DNA of 64,000 nucleotides from Chitinophagales bacterium (GCA_026928325.1 JAIXKS010000037.1:1-64000), one strand, 5' to 3'. Numbered from the stretch's first letter, positions 1 through 9,549 are shown. Numbers and translations: made by a program. Notes: generated from the letters alone by a model not told the origin.

Positions 1-2957
1 GGTGTCAAGTCGTTGATGATGTCGATAGGATTGAAAGTAAATACTTGTGTACAATGAGATTTATTGCCACTTGCATCTGTAAACGTCCATTGTCTTCTCA
101 ACTTACCTGGCTCACACATACCTTTTCCGATGTACTGATCTACAAAGGTACGATCTACTGCACCACAACCGTCTGTTACTGCCGGTGGTATTGTCAATAC
201 TGCTTTGTTTTGTTCTCCTGGGAACTTGTACAACATACTTACTGTCTCTGCTTGTACTGTCTCTAAGTCATAACACTTAAATTGACATTGTGGATCATCT
301 GATGGATTGGTCACGAAAGACAATTGACCAGGACCGCCCGTTACATTTATTGTGAACTCAATTGGGAAACCATAACCAGCAAACGCACCTACACGTGTCG
401 CCACTACTAGTATATATTTCTTACCTCCTTCCAAGTTAACTGTAAGCGTTGATGGAGTTGCTGTAAGATCTAACCATCCTACTACATTCGCACATGGATT
501 AGCTGGATTAAACTTTTGATCTTCGTATATATAGTATGCAGTCGTCCATGCAGTAGTTATCTGGAATGAATAATTTCCACTTACTGGTGCATAAAATCTG
601 TCTTTGTGTACGCTATATCGATTTGGAGTTTGCCCAGCAATAAAATTACATCGATCATATAACGGATCTGTCTCTAATATTTGTCCAATAAATGATCCTG
701 TAATTGGCTCAAAAGTATCCTTGTCCTCACAACTACATTCTGCAACTGGAGCCAATTTATCTTCTATCTTGAAACTTCCCCAACATCTGTTTCCTGTAGA
801 TGGGTCTATGATTTCATACATATGCTCTCCTAGTGGAATATACAATGGCTTATTTTGCTCAATTGCATATTTATTTTGCTCATAACCAAATGGCCATATC
901 ATGATGGTATAATCATCGTAACATCCATAAGGTCCTCCTTCTAAGAACATGTCTGCATTCAAGCTAACTTCACAATTTTCGTCAGCTGAAATGTATAAAT
1001 AGTCATTACATACTAACGTCTTAGTTGGATTAGGATATTTCTTAATAGTAATATCAAAACAACAAGAGTCAATAGCTACTCCGTCCTTATTAATCAATTT
1101 GAAGCAGTTTGTTGTTGTTCCTACAGGGAATACATCTCCTGATGGGATACCTGATGTCTGCTCAATTGTAATACCTGGTTTTTCAATAGCTCCATATAAT
1201 ACTTGATACAAATGTATAAAACTATAACCAAAGTTAGCATAATTTTCAGGTGTATCTCCTGAAGTACACGTCATATAAGACGGAGCTGATTCAGGTGAAT
1301 ATGTACTTGCGATAACAAAAAGCCCATTACCAACTCCTTTCTCTTGCTCAATTACAAATGCTGTTCCCGCAGGAATTACTGCTGGGACTGGGAAGTCGTA
1401 ATGTGTTACTTGTTGACCTCCAGGTACTGCAAAATATGGCGTCTGATAAATCAATGTCATTTGAGCTCTATTCAAAGTTGTACCGCCCAATGGTCCGGTA
1501 TATGCAAATACATTAACACGTTGTTGTCCTGCCGACCAGCTACCTACATCTATACCGGTAAGACTAAATGATTCTGCACGTGCTGGATAAGCTCTTGAGT
1601 GCTTAGCTACCTGTACATTACAATCTAATGCATCATCTATTGGAACTGGGAATGATGTCAATTGTGAAAATGGTGCCACAGGAACAGATATTGCTCCATC
1701 ACATAATGATCCAATTGTTGTAACTAAATAATTTACATTTGCCTCACATGTTCCCGGTGCTAATGTAATCGTTTGGTCGTTGCTACATACTAGCAAACAT
1801 TCGATACCTCCACCTTGTGGTGTTGTATCTAAACACTGTCCATCTAGACGGAATCCAAAGTTAAACGCACTGCTGTTTTGTACCCAGCTAACACCATTGT
1901 CAGCAGAATATTTTCCTGGAGCGCCAATACCATTATAAGTAATCGCCCAAAAATTCAATCCTGTTCCACCTGCTGTCTGAATAGCAGCCCAATATCTTCC
2001 AGTACTTAAAGTAACCGAAGTAGGAAGATTAAATACCATATCATAAAAGTTATACCCAAAATTAGTTCCGAGTATAGTTTTAGAAGCTGGTACTATATTA
2101 GTAAATCCTTGAATCAATGTTCCAGGATTTCCGGCATTATCCGAATAGAATCTTATGTTAGTTGCCATTGAGATGTCGTTAAGAATACGGAAAGTAACCT
2201 TGCTAATGGTCATATCCGTATTTGCCGGTACATCAAAATCATCTGCAAATAATAAAGTTTGAGTATTACCAGTACCATTGTCCAAAGAGAACTTATAATC
2301 AATATCACAAGGAACTGGTCCGCCTCCACTGCTAAGCTGTTCTACATCAAACTGTACTTGACCTATAACACTAGTTAAAGATCCTGTAGGTGGACTTGAT
2401 GGATCCGGATTCGTACCATCACTATAATAATATATACATCTATTTCCTCCAGGTGTAAAACCTGCCCAGTTTGGTGAGTTACCCCAATTTGGCGAATTCT
2501 CATCTACTCCAAACACTAAATTACTCACACCATCCCATTCAAATGGTGTATCCAATGTTATCTCCATCCACTGGTTCGCTGTTACATTCGCTGGTATTTT
2601 CCCATCAAAAACTTTTGTCATACCACTTATGCCTTCCCAATTAGAAGTATTCGCAAAACTAGTTTTTGTAGTATTACCTATATAAACAACCCAATCCTGC
2701 CATAATACAGTCGAAGTGGTTGCTTGAGGTTTATATCTAATCTTTGTTATCTTTCCAGGTCCAGACCATCCTCCCGCATTAACTTCCGAGGCAAGATAAA
2801 TGGTTTGAGAATAGGAATAACTATACAAGTAATAATTGGGACTATAACTTGATATTGTAGTTCCACTACCTATTGTTACAGTTGTCTGTGCTACTAAGGT
2901 ATGAGCCCATATAAAGGTCATTACCATCAGTAAGGCTTGTAAATATCTTTGTTTCAT
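1..2957 (-). CDS. Large secreted surface protein, 5' part only (3' end beyond the window)
   Basis: I read an open frame from ATG at 2957 down to base 1 with no stop, about 985 codons, so the C-terminus lies outside the window. The N-terminus is a signal peptide (MKQRYLQALLMVMTF..., probable cut after LVAQ). The mature part is rich in Gly, Thr, Asn, Pro and aromatic residues, with scattered Cys pairs, as in beta-sandwich surface proteins. Near the left edge (last ~70 residues seen) is a stretch containing RRQWTFTDASGNKSHCTQ, which resembles the HYR-like repeats common in Saprospiraceae adhesins. It is the last gene of a leftward operon, 35 nt after the 138-residue secreted protein, and has the same leader sequence. 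Export by the Sec system is clear; T9SS surface sorting is likely but the C-terminal signal cannot be seen. Specific function unknown. Confidence 0.85.
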   Translation of the reverse strand, partial: MKQRYLQALLMVMTFIWAHTLVAQTTVTIGSGTTISSYSPNYYLYSYSYSQTIYLASEVNAGGWSGPGKITKIRYKPQATTSTVLWQDWVVYIGNTTKTSFANTSNWEGISGMTKVFDGKIPANVTANQWMEITLDTPFEWDGVSNLVFGVDENSPNWGNSPNWAGFTPGGNRCIYYYSDGTNPDPSSPPTGSLTSVIGQVQFDVEQLSSGGGPVPCDIDYKFSLDNGTGNTQTLLFADDFDVPANTDMTISKVTFRILNDISMATNIRFYSDNAGNPGTLIQGFTNIVPASKTILGTNFGYNFYDMVFNLPTSVTLSTGRYWAAIQTAGGTGLNFWAITYNGIGAPGKYSADNGVSWVQNSSAFNFGFRLDGQCLDTTPQGGGIECLLVCSNDQTITLAPGTCEANVNYLVTTIGSLCDGAISVPVAPFSQLTSFPVPIDDALDCNVQVAKHSRAYPARAESFSLTGIDVGSWSAGQQRVNVFAYTGPLGGTTLNRAQMTLIYQTPYFAVPGGQQVTHYDFPVPAVIPAGTAFVIEQEKGVGNGLFVIASTYSPESAPSYMTCTSGDTPENYANFGYSFIHLYQVLYGAIEKPGITIEQTSGIPSGDVFPVGTTTNCFKLINKDGVAIDSCCFDITIKKYPNPTKTLVCNDYLYISADENCEVSLNADMFLEGGPYGCYDDYTIMIWPFGYEQNKYAIEQNKPLYIPLGEHMYEIIDPSTGNRCWGSFKIEDKLAPVAECSCEDKDTFEPITGSFIGQILETDPLYDRCNFIAGQTPNRYSVHKDRFYAPVSGNYSFQITTAWTTAYYIYEDQKFNPANPCANVVGWLDLTATPSTLTVNLEGGKKYILVVATRVGAFAGYGFPIEFTINVTGGPGQLSFVTNPSDDPQCQFKCYDLETVQAETVSMLYKFPGEQNKAVLTIPPAVTDGCGAVDRTFVDQYIGKGMCEPGKLRRQWTFTDASGNKSHCTQVFTFNPIDIINDLT

Positions 2958-2963
2958 TATAAA

Positions 2964-2979
2964 ATTGAGTTTTGGTTAA
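2964..2979 (-). promoter_or_regulatory. Repeated leader element, copy 3 (before the large surface protein gene)
   Basis: Minus strand TTAACCAAAACTCAAT, identical to copy 1 over 16 bases, then TTTATA and the ATG at 2957. It lies in the 35-nt gap after the 138-residue protein gene. Confidence 0.55.
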
Positions 2980-2992
2980 TTTAAATAATAAA

Positions 2993-3409
2993 TTACTTCG
3001 AAAGCAAATTCTTGTAAAAGGCATCAACTTCCTGCAAAATATCAAGTTCTCCCATTGACTTTGATGGTAATTCAAAAGCAGTGGTCACTTTTAATATTGA
3101 ATTTGCTACAGATGTTTCCTTACTTAATACATCAAGTAAAGCATTTCCATATTGTACTCTCTTTACCTTTAATTTTGTGTCTCTATCTAATTTTGCGTGT
3201 TCTTTAGAAGCAACAATGACATCTGCATTACTTTTTTTATATACAGAAGGATCAATTGCAGCAGTATATTTTGGCTTTTCCTGTTCAAGAAATCCTTGAA
3301 TAGCCTTTATGGCTTCACTAGATGACTTATAGGATTGAGCGTTTAAAGTCGCTCCCAAAAACAACAAAAATACTACAACAAATGAAGAAAAATAATTACA
3401 TTTTTTCAT
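2993..3409 (-). CDS. Small secreted protein (138 aa), paralogue of the next upstream gene
   Basis: The protein starts with a strong signal peptide, MKKCNYFSSFVVVFLLFLG..., ending near LNAQ (about residue 25). The mature part, about 113 residues, is predicted helical and Lys/Glu/Ala-rich, has no cysteine, and is too short to hold a T9SS sorting domain. It is paralogous to the 126-residue protein at 3441-3821: the signal peptides match closely, KRVQYGNALLDVLSK aligns with LKIQYAKELLTSLKK, and FYKNLLSK at the end aligns with YFKDLLK. It lies 31 nt after that gene and 35 nt before the large surface protein, so the three are very probably co-transcribed. I do not recognise the family; a periplasmic or surface accessory role for the large protein is only an inference from gene order. 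Confidence 0.8.
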   Translation of the reverse strand: MKKCNYFSSFVVVFLLFLGATLNAQSYKSSSEAIKAIQGFLEQEKPKYTAAIDPSVYKKSNADVIVASKEHAKLDRDTKLKVKRVQYGNALLDVLSKETSVANSILKVTTAFELPSKSMGELDILQEVDAFYKNLLSK

Positions 3410-3412
3410 GAG

Positions 3413-3428
3413 ATTGAATTTTGGTTTT
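3413..3428 (-). promoter_or_regulatory. Repeated leader element, copy 2 (between the two small secreted genes)
   Basis: Minus strand AAAACCAAAATTCAAT followed by CTC and the ATG at 3409, so 13 of 16 positions agree with copy 1 and the following CTCATG is identical. It occupies half of the 31-nt intergenic gap, inside a transcript rather than at a promoter, which favours an RNA-level role. Confidence 0.55.
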
Positions 3429-3440
3429 GATTAATAAAAA

Positions 3441-3821
3441 TTATTTTAGCAAATCTTTAAAATACAAGATTGCTTTATTCAATGCATCTTGGAAAGAAGA
3501 TTCGTTAGAAACATTTGCTAAAGATGAGCCTGCTTCATCAACAGCTACACCAGTAGCAGATCCTTTCTTTAAGCTAGTTAGAAGTTCCTTAGCGTATTGG
3601 ATTTTAAGGGACTTCTCAACTTCTCCCTGCATAGCTGCTGGGCCCGCATCATGAAGCGCCTTGATATTAACGCTAGAAGATGCATTTAACAAACTTGTCA
3701 ACTCGCTGTTAACTCTTGTCTGGGCTTCTGCATTAGGCACATAGTCTTGTGCGGACATGCTCACTCCTACAAACATCAAGAGCACAATAACAAGTGCTGA
3801 GAAAAATTTACATTTCATCAT
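3441..3821 (-). CDS. Small secreted protein (126 aa), first gene of the surface-protein operon
   Basis: Signal peptide MMKCKFFSALVIVLLMFVG... with a likely cut after MSAQ, followed by about 100 residues of Ala/Ser/Leu-rich, probably helical sequence without cysteine. Two adjacent ATG codons (3821 and 3818) are both possible starts. The first is used here because its distance to the leader matches the 138-residue paralogue downstream. A -7 box at 3853-3860 puts the transcript start only about 25-30 nt upstream, so almost the whole 5' UTR is the repeated leader. No family recognised. Gene order suggests the two small proteins act with the large secreted protein at 1-2957. Confidence 0.8.
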   Translation of the reverse strand: MMKCKFFSALVIVLLMFVGVSMSAQDYVPNAEAQTRVNSELTSLLNASSSVNIKALHDAGPAAMQGEVEKSLKIQYAKELLTSLKKGSATGVAVDEAGSSLANVSNESSFQDALNKAILYFKDLLK

Positions 3822-3824
3822 GAG

Positions 3825-3840
3825 ATTGAGTTTTGGTTAA
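3825..3840 (-). promoter_or_regulatory. Repeated leader element, copy 1 (5' UTR of the first operon gene)
   Basis: On the minus strand this reads TTAACCAAAACTCAAT, ending 3-6 nt before the start codons at 3821/3818. The same block recurs before each of the next two genes of the operon (3413-3428 and 2964-2979). It is not a Shine-Dalgarno sequence. It may be a translation-enhancing leader or a regulator binding site on the mRNA. Confidence 0.6.
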
Positions 3841-3852
3841 AAAAATTCAGGG

Positions 3853-3860
3853 CAAAATTA
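3853..3860 (-). promoter_or_regulatory. -7 promoter box for the secreted-protein operon
   Basis: Minus strand TAATTTTG matches the Bacteroidota -7 consensus TAnnTTTG; no clear -33 TTTG is seen 19-21 bp upstream. The rest of the gap to the adenine deaminase gene (3861-4173) is very AT-rich and shows no other recognisable site. Confidence 0.5.
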
Positions 3861-4173
3861 TGCATTTTATTATTGCGTGTATCTTTTTAAAAATTATTTT
3901 ATATATATTTATTATAAATTCATAACTAATTATATATCAAACTATTAAATACACACAAATGAAAAAAATCTTGACATTTTCAATAATGAAAAACAAAACA
4001 TTCAAATTAAAAAACACCATATACAGTGCATTGATTATTAATATATGATAGGTTACATAAATTTCATACATAACCCACAACAAATAAATTTAGACATCAT
4101 ATATAAATTCTATCTTAAAAATGAGTTATACATTTTAAATTTGATTAATTTGCAGGCCAATAAACATGATGCC

Positions 4174-5799
4174 ATGAAAACAATCTCGGGAAACATCGTA
4201 GATATATCAGCAAAAAGAATATTTGAAGGCGCTGTCGCTATCAATGACTTAGGAAAAATTGAATCCATTCAAGAATCTGCTCCGCACATTCATGCCAATA
4301 AACAGTATATTCTGCCAGGATTTATCGACGCACATATTCATATAGAAAGTTCGATGATTACGCCCTATGCTTTTGCCCAAGCAGCTTTAGTTCATGGAAC
4401 GATCGCTACCCTATCCGATCCTCACGAGATCGCAAATGTGTGCGGTATAGATGGTGTTCAATATATGATCGACAATGCTAAAGATGCCATGTTAAAGATC
4501 TTTTGGGGCGCTCCATCTTGTGTACCTGCGACAAATTTTGAAAATACAGGAGCTACATTACCTCCAAGCGATATTGATCGTCTATTGCAAATGAACGACA
4601 TTTGGTACTTGTCTGAAATGATGAATTATCCGGGTGTAATCAACGGCGATCCTGAAGTGCATCGGAAAATTGAATTGGCCAAAAAATACCAAAAGCCGAT
4701 TGATGGTCATGCGCCAGGATTGAGAGGCGATCTAGTTAAAAAATATATATCCTATGGTATCAGTACAGATCACGAATGTTACACGTTGGATGAAGCATTA
4801 GAGAAGCTTCAATATGGCATGAAAATCATTATCCGCGAAGGATCAGCAGCTAGAAACTTTGAGGCTCTCCACCCGTTAATTCAAAGTCATCCTAACGAAG
4901 TCATGTTTTGCAGTGATGACAAGCACCCCAATGATTTAGAAAAGGGACATATCAATCTTTTAGTTCGTGCAGCTATCCAATTAGGGTATGATTTATTTGA
5001 TGTTTTGCAGATTGCTTGCATCAATCCTATCCATCATTACAAAATACCAGTGGGTCAACTTAGACCGGGAGATCCCGCAGATTTCATCATTGTCGAAGGT
5101 TTAGATACATTTCATGTCACGAGTACCTATATAAACGGAATTCGTGTCGCACATGAAGGAAAATCTATGCTCCCTAATAGAGAACAGCCTATAATTAATC
5201 AATTTAATACAAATATCATATCTGAAAAAGATATAGTCGTACCCGCATCCCGTAATCATCAACCGATTATCATTGCTATCGATAGAATGCTTATAACAGA
5301 AAAAGCCTGGGTGACGCTTCCTACTCAAAACGGACAAACGATAAGTAATCCACAAGAAGATATATTAAAAATATGCGTAGTCAATCGTTATCAAAATGCA
5401 AAGCCAGCCGTAGGTTTTATTAAAAACTTTGGATGTAAAGGTTGTGCGATTGCCTCGACCGTAGCTCATGATTCTCATAATATCGTGGCTGTAGGTGATG
5501 ACGATGCCCTAATCACAAAAGCGATTAATCTGCTAATCGCATCTAAAGGCGGTCTCTCCGCTGTAACGCATGATGAGGAAAAACATCTTCCGCTACCGAT
5601 TGCTGGATTGATGAGTAATCTCTCCGTAGATGTTATAGGTGCAGCTTATGAGGATATTAGTTCATTCGTCAAAAGCAAGGGCTCTCAACTAGAAGCTCCT
5701 TTCATGACGCTTTCATTTATGGCTCTCTTGGTGATACCAAAAATAAAAATAAGTGACTTAGGAATGTTCGATGCCGAGGCCTTTCAATTTTATGAATAA
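4174..5799 (+). CDS. ade: Adenine deaminase
   Basis: Converts adenine to hypoxanthine and ammonia in the cytoplasm for purine salvage (EC 3.5.4.2). It is a 541-residue amidohydrolase-superfamily protein: an N-terminal composite beta domain, the metal-binding HxH in DAHIHIESS (H54, H56), further conserved metal/catalytic segments (DPHEIAN, DGHAPG, STDHE, CSDDKHP) and the C-terminal adenine deaminase domain. An open frame begins earlier, at 4045, but the family pattern MKTISGNIVD starts at the ATG at 4174, and the extra 43 residues are low-complexity Ile/Asn/Lys translation of AT-rich leader DNA; I therefore use 4174. It stands alone, divergent from the secreted-protein operon and convergent with the next gene (26-nt gap). 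Confidence 0.93.
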   Translation: MKTISGNIVDISAKRIFEGAVAINDLGKIESIQESAPHIHANKQYILPGFIDAHIHIESSMITPYAFAQAALVHGTIATLSDPHEIANVCGIDGVQYMIDNAKDAMLKIFWGAPSCVPATNFENTGATLPPSDIDRLLQMNDIWYLSEMMNYPGVINGDPEVHRKIELAKKYQKPIDGHAPGLRGDLVKKYISYGISTDHECYTLDEALEKLQYGMKIIIREGSAARNFEALHPLIQSHPNEVMFCSDDKHPNDLEKGHINLLVRAAIQLGYDLFDVLQIACINPIHHYKIPVGQLRPGDPADFIIVEGLDTFHVTSTYINGIRVAHEGKSMLPNREQPIINQFNTNIISEKDIVVPASRNHQPIIIAIDRMLITEKAWVTLPTQNGQTISNPQEDILKICVVNRYQNAKPAVGFIKNFGCKGCAIASTVAHDSHNIVAVGDDDALITKAINLLIASKGGLSAVTHDEEKHLPLPIAGLMSNLSVDVIGAAYEDISSFVKSKGSQLEAPFMTLSFMALLVIPKIKISDLGMFDAEAFQFYE

Positions 5800-5825
5800 A
5801 ATAAACTAAAATCAGCCTATTTTGA

Positions 5826-8800
5826 TTACCGAATGACGGTAATATCTTGCTTTAAAACCTGCTTTCTTCCAAAATAATCTGTCAATTCAACCAACATAAC
5901 ATAAACACCCGGTTGTACTGGACTTCCTTTAAATGTACCATCCCATCCAAAGTTTGCCTCCTCAAAATCAACCGTATTGTCATCCAAATACACCATATTA
6001 CCTACTCTATCAAAAATAGAAATTTTATGGATTTGGGCAGGGATTTTATTTTTTTGAATGACCAAATTGTCATTCACACCATCCCCATTAGGACTGAATA
6101 TATTAGGAAAATAAACATTTAAATCGTTATCAACTTGAACACGAATCTGACTTCTTGATACACATCCATTGACTGTAGTAACCACTAAATCAATAACTTT
6201 AGAGTAAGCTGTTTCTAAATCGAGATCAAAGTCCGTACTTAAAACATTGCCCTTTTCGTCTTGCCATATAATAGAGGCAATATCGCTGTCCACATAATTG
6301 GAAGTGAAGGTTAAGGTTCGAGTCTCATCAAAGGCTATCGAAATCTTACCATCCGTATAAATTTCAAATAATTCCGGTTCGGTTATGGTAAATTCACGAG
6401 TAAGCGAACAATCATACTTATCTCGAACTTCCAATTGATACGTACCCGCATGAAGATTTTCCAGTTGTGGTACAAATAATCTTTCATTATTCAAATAATA
6501 TTGAAATGGCTCAAAACCACCTACCGTAGTATTAATAATTAAAAGGCCATTGTCTTCTCCAAAACACAAGGCTGGATCCGTTTCGATATCAATTGTAACG
6601 GGAACATTAGTTTCCTGTTCGATAATTAAATCTTCTATGGTTACACAACCATTATCTTCGTCTTTAGCTTTCAATCGATAGATACCAGGTGACTCAACAA
6701 CAATGGATAAATCTTGAGGATTCGTATCAAACTTCCCATCAAAAGTGCTCCAATTAAACTTCACTTGTGCGCCGGAAGATGTAATTGGTTTTACATCAAT
6801 AGACTTCGTATTGCAGTACCATTTTATATTATTGGCAAAGGAGAATTCCGGATAAATCATATTATCCAAGATAGCAATGGTTTCGCTATTCCAACATTTG
6901 CTAGCAGAGGCCATCGCATCAACTCGATATATACCCGGTTCTTTAACTTCGTGGGTCAACTTTGTAAGATGGCTACCATAAAACTTTTGATCCGGAGCAA
7001 TCTTATTCCAGCGGATAGAGTCGATAGAAATGTTTGTTCGAGCTTCAATCGTAATCGTAGGTTGGTAGCATGTCAAATCATCACCTTTTAAGGAAATCTC
7101 GGGCTTTTCAAAATTAGTTTGAACGATAAAACTTGTATCTTGAACACAACCATTATTGCCAATCAACCTCAATTTATAAGGTTTGCCCAAAGAGGCATTT
7201 AATGAGTCCACCGCTATATTCAAATGATTCACTTTATTGCCCAATGGAGTTGTCCATTCAACATCTGCATATCCATTTAATGCTGAAATCGTTATCATTG
7301 GATTTTCAGCAGCAAACTTACACCTAACCAAAGGAACGTTGGCAAGAATTTCAGGCTTTTTAAAATCCTCTGTCAATCGCACTTGTCTAGTTTCGGCACA
7401 AGAACCATAAGGTGTTGTAACATTCACATGTAGCACATAAGTACCACCAACTGATGTGCTCAAAACTTCATCTGTTCCAAGTAACTTATTATTAGCATCA
7501 TACCACTTGTAATCGATAGTATTGCCCACCGCTGTAATCACTTTACCCGTCAAATCAACACTTGGATGTGCACAATCTAAAGTTAGAATAGGCGACTCAA
7601 TCGAAGCCTGCAAATCTAAAGGCTGAATAGTAAATGAATGCACCAATGCACAATCCTTATTATCCAAAATAGTGTAATCGCCAGGGACTGAATATTGTAT
7701 TCCTTGAAAATCAAAGCTTGTACCACTACAAAGTTGAATGATGCCTAGATCATCCGTTTTACTAGTTCCAAAAACAAATTTTTGATGTACAATATTACAA
7801 GGATCCGCATCACAAATAATGGTGGTATCTTGTGTTATCGATAAGCCACAATAAATTTCTGTATTTCCCGGGCAAACAAAAATTGGATCAGGGAAAAGAT
7901 GATTTTCAGGCAAGACTGTTACCGTCCAAGTATTAATCTTACCAGCGGCAGCATTAGCACAACTACCTATATAAAATGGATTGAAATTGACATCTGCTGA
8001 AATCGTATAAGTTCCAGGTGACGTAAATTCTATATCTATAGATTTTCCTGAAGAAACATGATTACTAAAATTCCAACCTGTAGCCGGAAAAACAGACCAT
8101 CCATAACAAACGCTGTCGATTGGATTGAAATTTGGTGGTGGTGCACAAGAAGAACTAAAATTAATCGCTCTTTCTGGTTCTAGTAAATTAAAAGATACAG
8201 GTTTGAACATATTGCTACATGCAACTTGTGAAGGACCTGAAATATATCCTGCTGCAAGTTTTGTCTCATCCGGTGGTACTACTGGTGTCGTATCCAATCC
8301 TTCTACTACTTCAATTCTAAATTCACACACTGAAGCTGCATAACCATCTAATACAAAATACACCAACTGTCCAGGTACAAAATTATTATACTGCAAATTG
8401 ACGACACCTGAAGTGCTACCCACAAAATCTTCACAAGCAACGCTACTCGACTTTCGACATTCTGAAAACAAGCCGGTTTGAATACCCGTTTCTGTAAGGT
8501 TATTTAGTGGATGCTCACAATTATAAAAATGAATACGTAGATGTACACTCTTACTACAAGCAGTAAAAGAAAACCAAGAAGTATTATCAAATTGGCCGGC
8601 ATTGTTACAAACTCCAGCTTTAGGATTGTTATTGGAATTATTCCAAAAAACTTCAGTTATATTTTTGGTTCTCAATTTCCCAATATATCCATCTAGCTTA
8701 CTACCGCAAATGTATTCGGCAGTAGTACATATTTCACCAAGAGGTGCATCGGTAAATTCACATTGAGCATTTGATTTTTCTATTAGGAAAAAGCTAAAAA

Positions 8801-8846
8801 GGGCTATCACCGTCAATCTAATTCTCAAATCCACACTATATCTCAA
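5826..8846 (-). CDS. T9SS type B sorting-domain surface protein (gliding-motility-associated C-terminal domain)
   Basis: A 1006-residue exported protein. The N-terminus has a hydrophobic signal segment (LTVIALFSFFLIEKSNAQ). The middle consists of Cys-containing beta-sandwich (Ig/PKD-like) domains. The last ~100 residues are the type B sorting domain, starting FPNIFSPNGDGVNDNLVI and ending in a GVYVMLVELTDYFGRKQVLKQD-type strand pair, which directs proteins such as SprB of Flavobacterium through the type IX system to the cell surface. The start is uncertain: no ATG is available in frame before the signal peptide, so TTG at 8846, GTG at 8834 or TTG at 8828 must be used. Adhesive or structural surface role inferred; ligand unknown. 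Confidence 0.85.
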   Translation of the reverse strand: MRYSVDLRIRLTVIALFSFFLIEKSNAQCEFTDAPLGEICTTAEYICGSKLDGYIGKLRTKNITEVFWNNSNNNPKAGVCNNAGQFDNTSWFSFTACSKSVHLRIHFYNCEHPLNNLTETGIQTGLFSECRKSSSVACEDFVGSTSGVVNLQYNNFVPGQLVYFVLDGYAASVCEFRIEVVEGLDTTPVVPPDETKLAAGYISGPSQVACSNMFKPVSFNLLEPERAINFSSSCAPPPNFNPIDSVCYGWSVFPATGWNFSNHVSSGKSIDIEFTSPGTYTISADVNFNPFYIGSCANAAAGKINTWTVTVLPENHLFPDPIFVCPGNTEIYCGLSITQDTTIICDADPCNIVHQKFVFGTSKTDDLGIIQLCSGTSFDFQGIQYSVPGDYTILDNKDCALVHSFTIQPLDLQASIESPILTLDCAHPSVDLTGKVITAVGNTIDYKWYDANNKLLGTDEVLSTSVGGTYVLHVNVTTPYGSCAETRQVRLTEDFKKPEILANVPLVRCKFAAENPMITISALNGYADVEWTTPLGNKVNHLNIAVDSLNASLGKPYKLRLIGNNGCVQDTSFIVQTNFEKPEISLKGDDLTCYQPTITIEARTNISIDSIRWNKIAPDQKFYGSHLTKLTHEVKEPGIYRVDAMASASKCWNSETIAILDNMIYPEFSFANNIKWYCNTKSIDVKPITSSGAQVKFNWSTFDGKFDTNPQDLSIVVESPGIYRLKAKDEDNGCVTIEDLIIEQETNVPVTIDIETDPALCFGEDNGLLIINTTVGGFEPFQYYLNNERLFVPQLENLHAGTYQLEVRDKYDCSLTREFTITEPELFEIYTDGKISIAFDETRTLTFTSNYVDSDIASIIWQDEKGNVLSTDFDLDLETAYSKVIDLVVTTVNGCVSRSQIRVQVDNDLNVYFPNIFSPNGDGVNDNLVIQKNKIPAQIHKISIFDRVGNMVYLDDNTVDFEEANFGWDGTFKGSPVQPGVYVMLVELTDYFGRKQVLKQDITVIR

Positions 8847-9176
8847 AACAAATTCGATTTTTGCATCAGGAAATCAAAACTACAAGTATCTGATTATGAA
8901 ATACATATAAATATTTCTAATATAAGATTAAACTTTACATCCAAAAAACAGCGTAAAGGTACGTTTTCTTTTCGGAATCAATACTATTATACAGTATAAA
9001 AAATATGCCAATTTTTAATTATTTCTGCACTATTAATAAAGATCAATACCCTATTTTTAAAAAAATGGTCTTGCAATCGCAACCATTTTGTGTATCCAAT
9101 CTTTATTATATTGAAACTTGGCGCAGATGTTGACCAAGAATTATCCATTAAATGCGAATAGAAATCAAGAAATACA
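8847..9176. other. 330-bp divergent intergenic region
   Basis: Lies between the leftward type B surface protein gene and the rightward CoA-binding protein gene, so promoters for both are expected here. The only near-match to a -7 box is TACCTTTA on the minus strand at 8954-8961, one base off consensus. The rest is AT-rich with no repeat or RNA structure that I can support. Confidence 0.4.
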
Positions 9177-9548
9177 ATGCACGAAACCACAAAAAAGACC
9201 TTAGTCATAGGAGCTTCCGTCAATCCAGAAAGGTATGCCTACAAAGCCATTCATCTACTGACTCAAAAAGGATATCCTGTAGTAGCTTTGGGTAATCGCG
9301 AAGGCGAAACAGCCGGTATTAAAATTACCAAAAATAGAATTCAGTATCCTGACATTCATACGGTGACAATGTACATCAATCCTACCATTCAGAAGGAATA
9401 CTACGAATATATACTCAGTCTTCACCCCCAAAGAATCATCTTTAATCCTGGCACAGAAAACCCTGAATTAGCTCGACTTGCTGCAGATCAAGATATTCAG
9501 ACGGAAGAAGCTTGTACGCTAGTATTGCTCAACCTCGGTCAATACTGA
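9177..9548 (+). CDS. CoA-binding domain protein (YccU-like)
   Basis: A 123-residue single-domain Rossmann protein. The nucleotide/CoA-binding loop is near the N-terminus (VIGASVNPERYAYKAI, about residues 11-26) and is followed by the conserved IIFNPGTENPEL segment. This matches the CoA_binding_2 family, the same fold as the alpha subunit of succinyl-CoA synthetase but without the catalytic domain. Cytoplasmic; the metabolic role of the family is not settled. It converges with the unrecognised gene at 9550-10923, leaving a single base between the two stops. Confidence 0.8.
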   Translation: MHETTKKTLVIGASVNPERYAYKAIHLLTQKGYPVVALGNREGETAGIKITKNRIQYPDIHTVTMYINPTIQKEYYEYILSLHPQRIIFNPGTENPELARLAADQDIQTEEACTLVLLNLGQY

Positions 9549-9549
9549 T

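Noticed and set aside
4045..4173. N-terminal extension of adenine deaminase
   Set aside because: The 43 extra residues are translation of AT-rich leader DNA and precede the conserved family N-terminus.
6300..6330. tRNA-like GGTTCGAGTC stretch
   Set aside because: It lies inside the type B surface protein gene and no acceptor stem or cloverleaf can be formed around it.
8987..9223. 78-codon leftward open frame in the gap before the CoA-binding protein gene
   Set aside because: It overlaps the start of that gene on the other strand, is low in complexity and lacks a recognisable start context.
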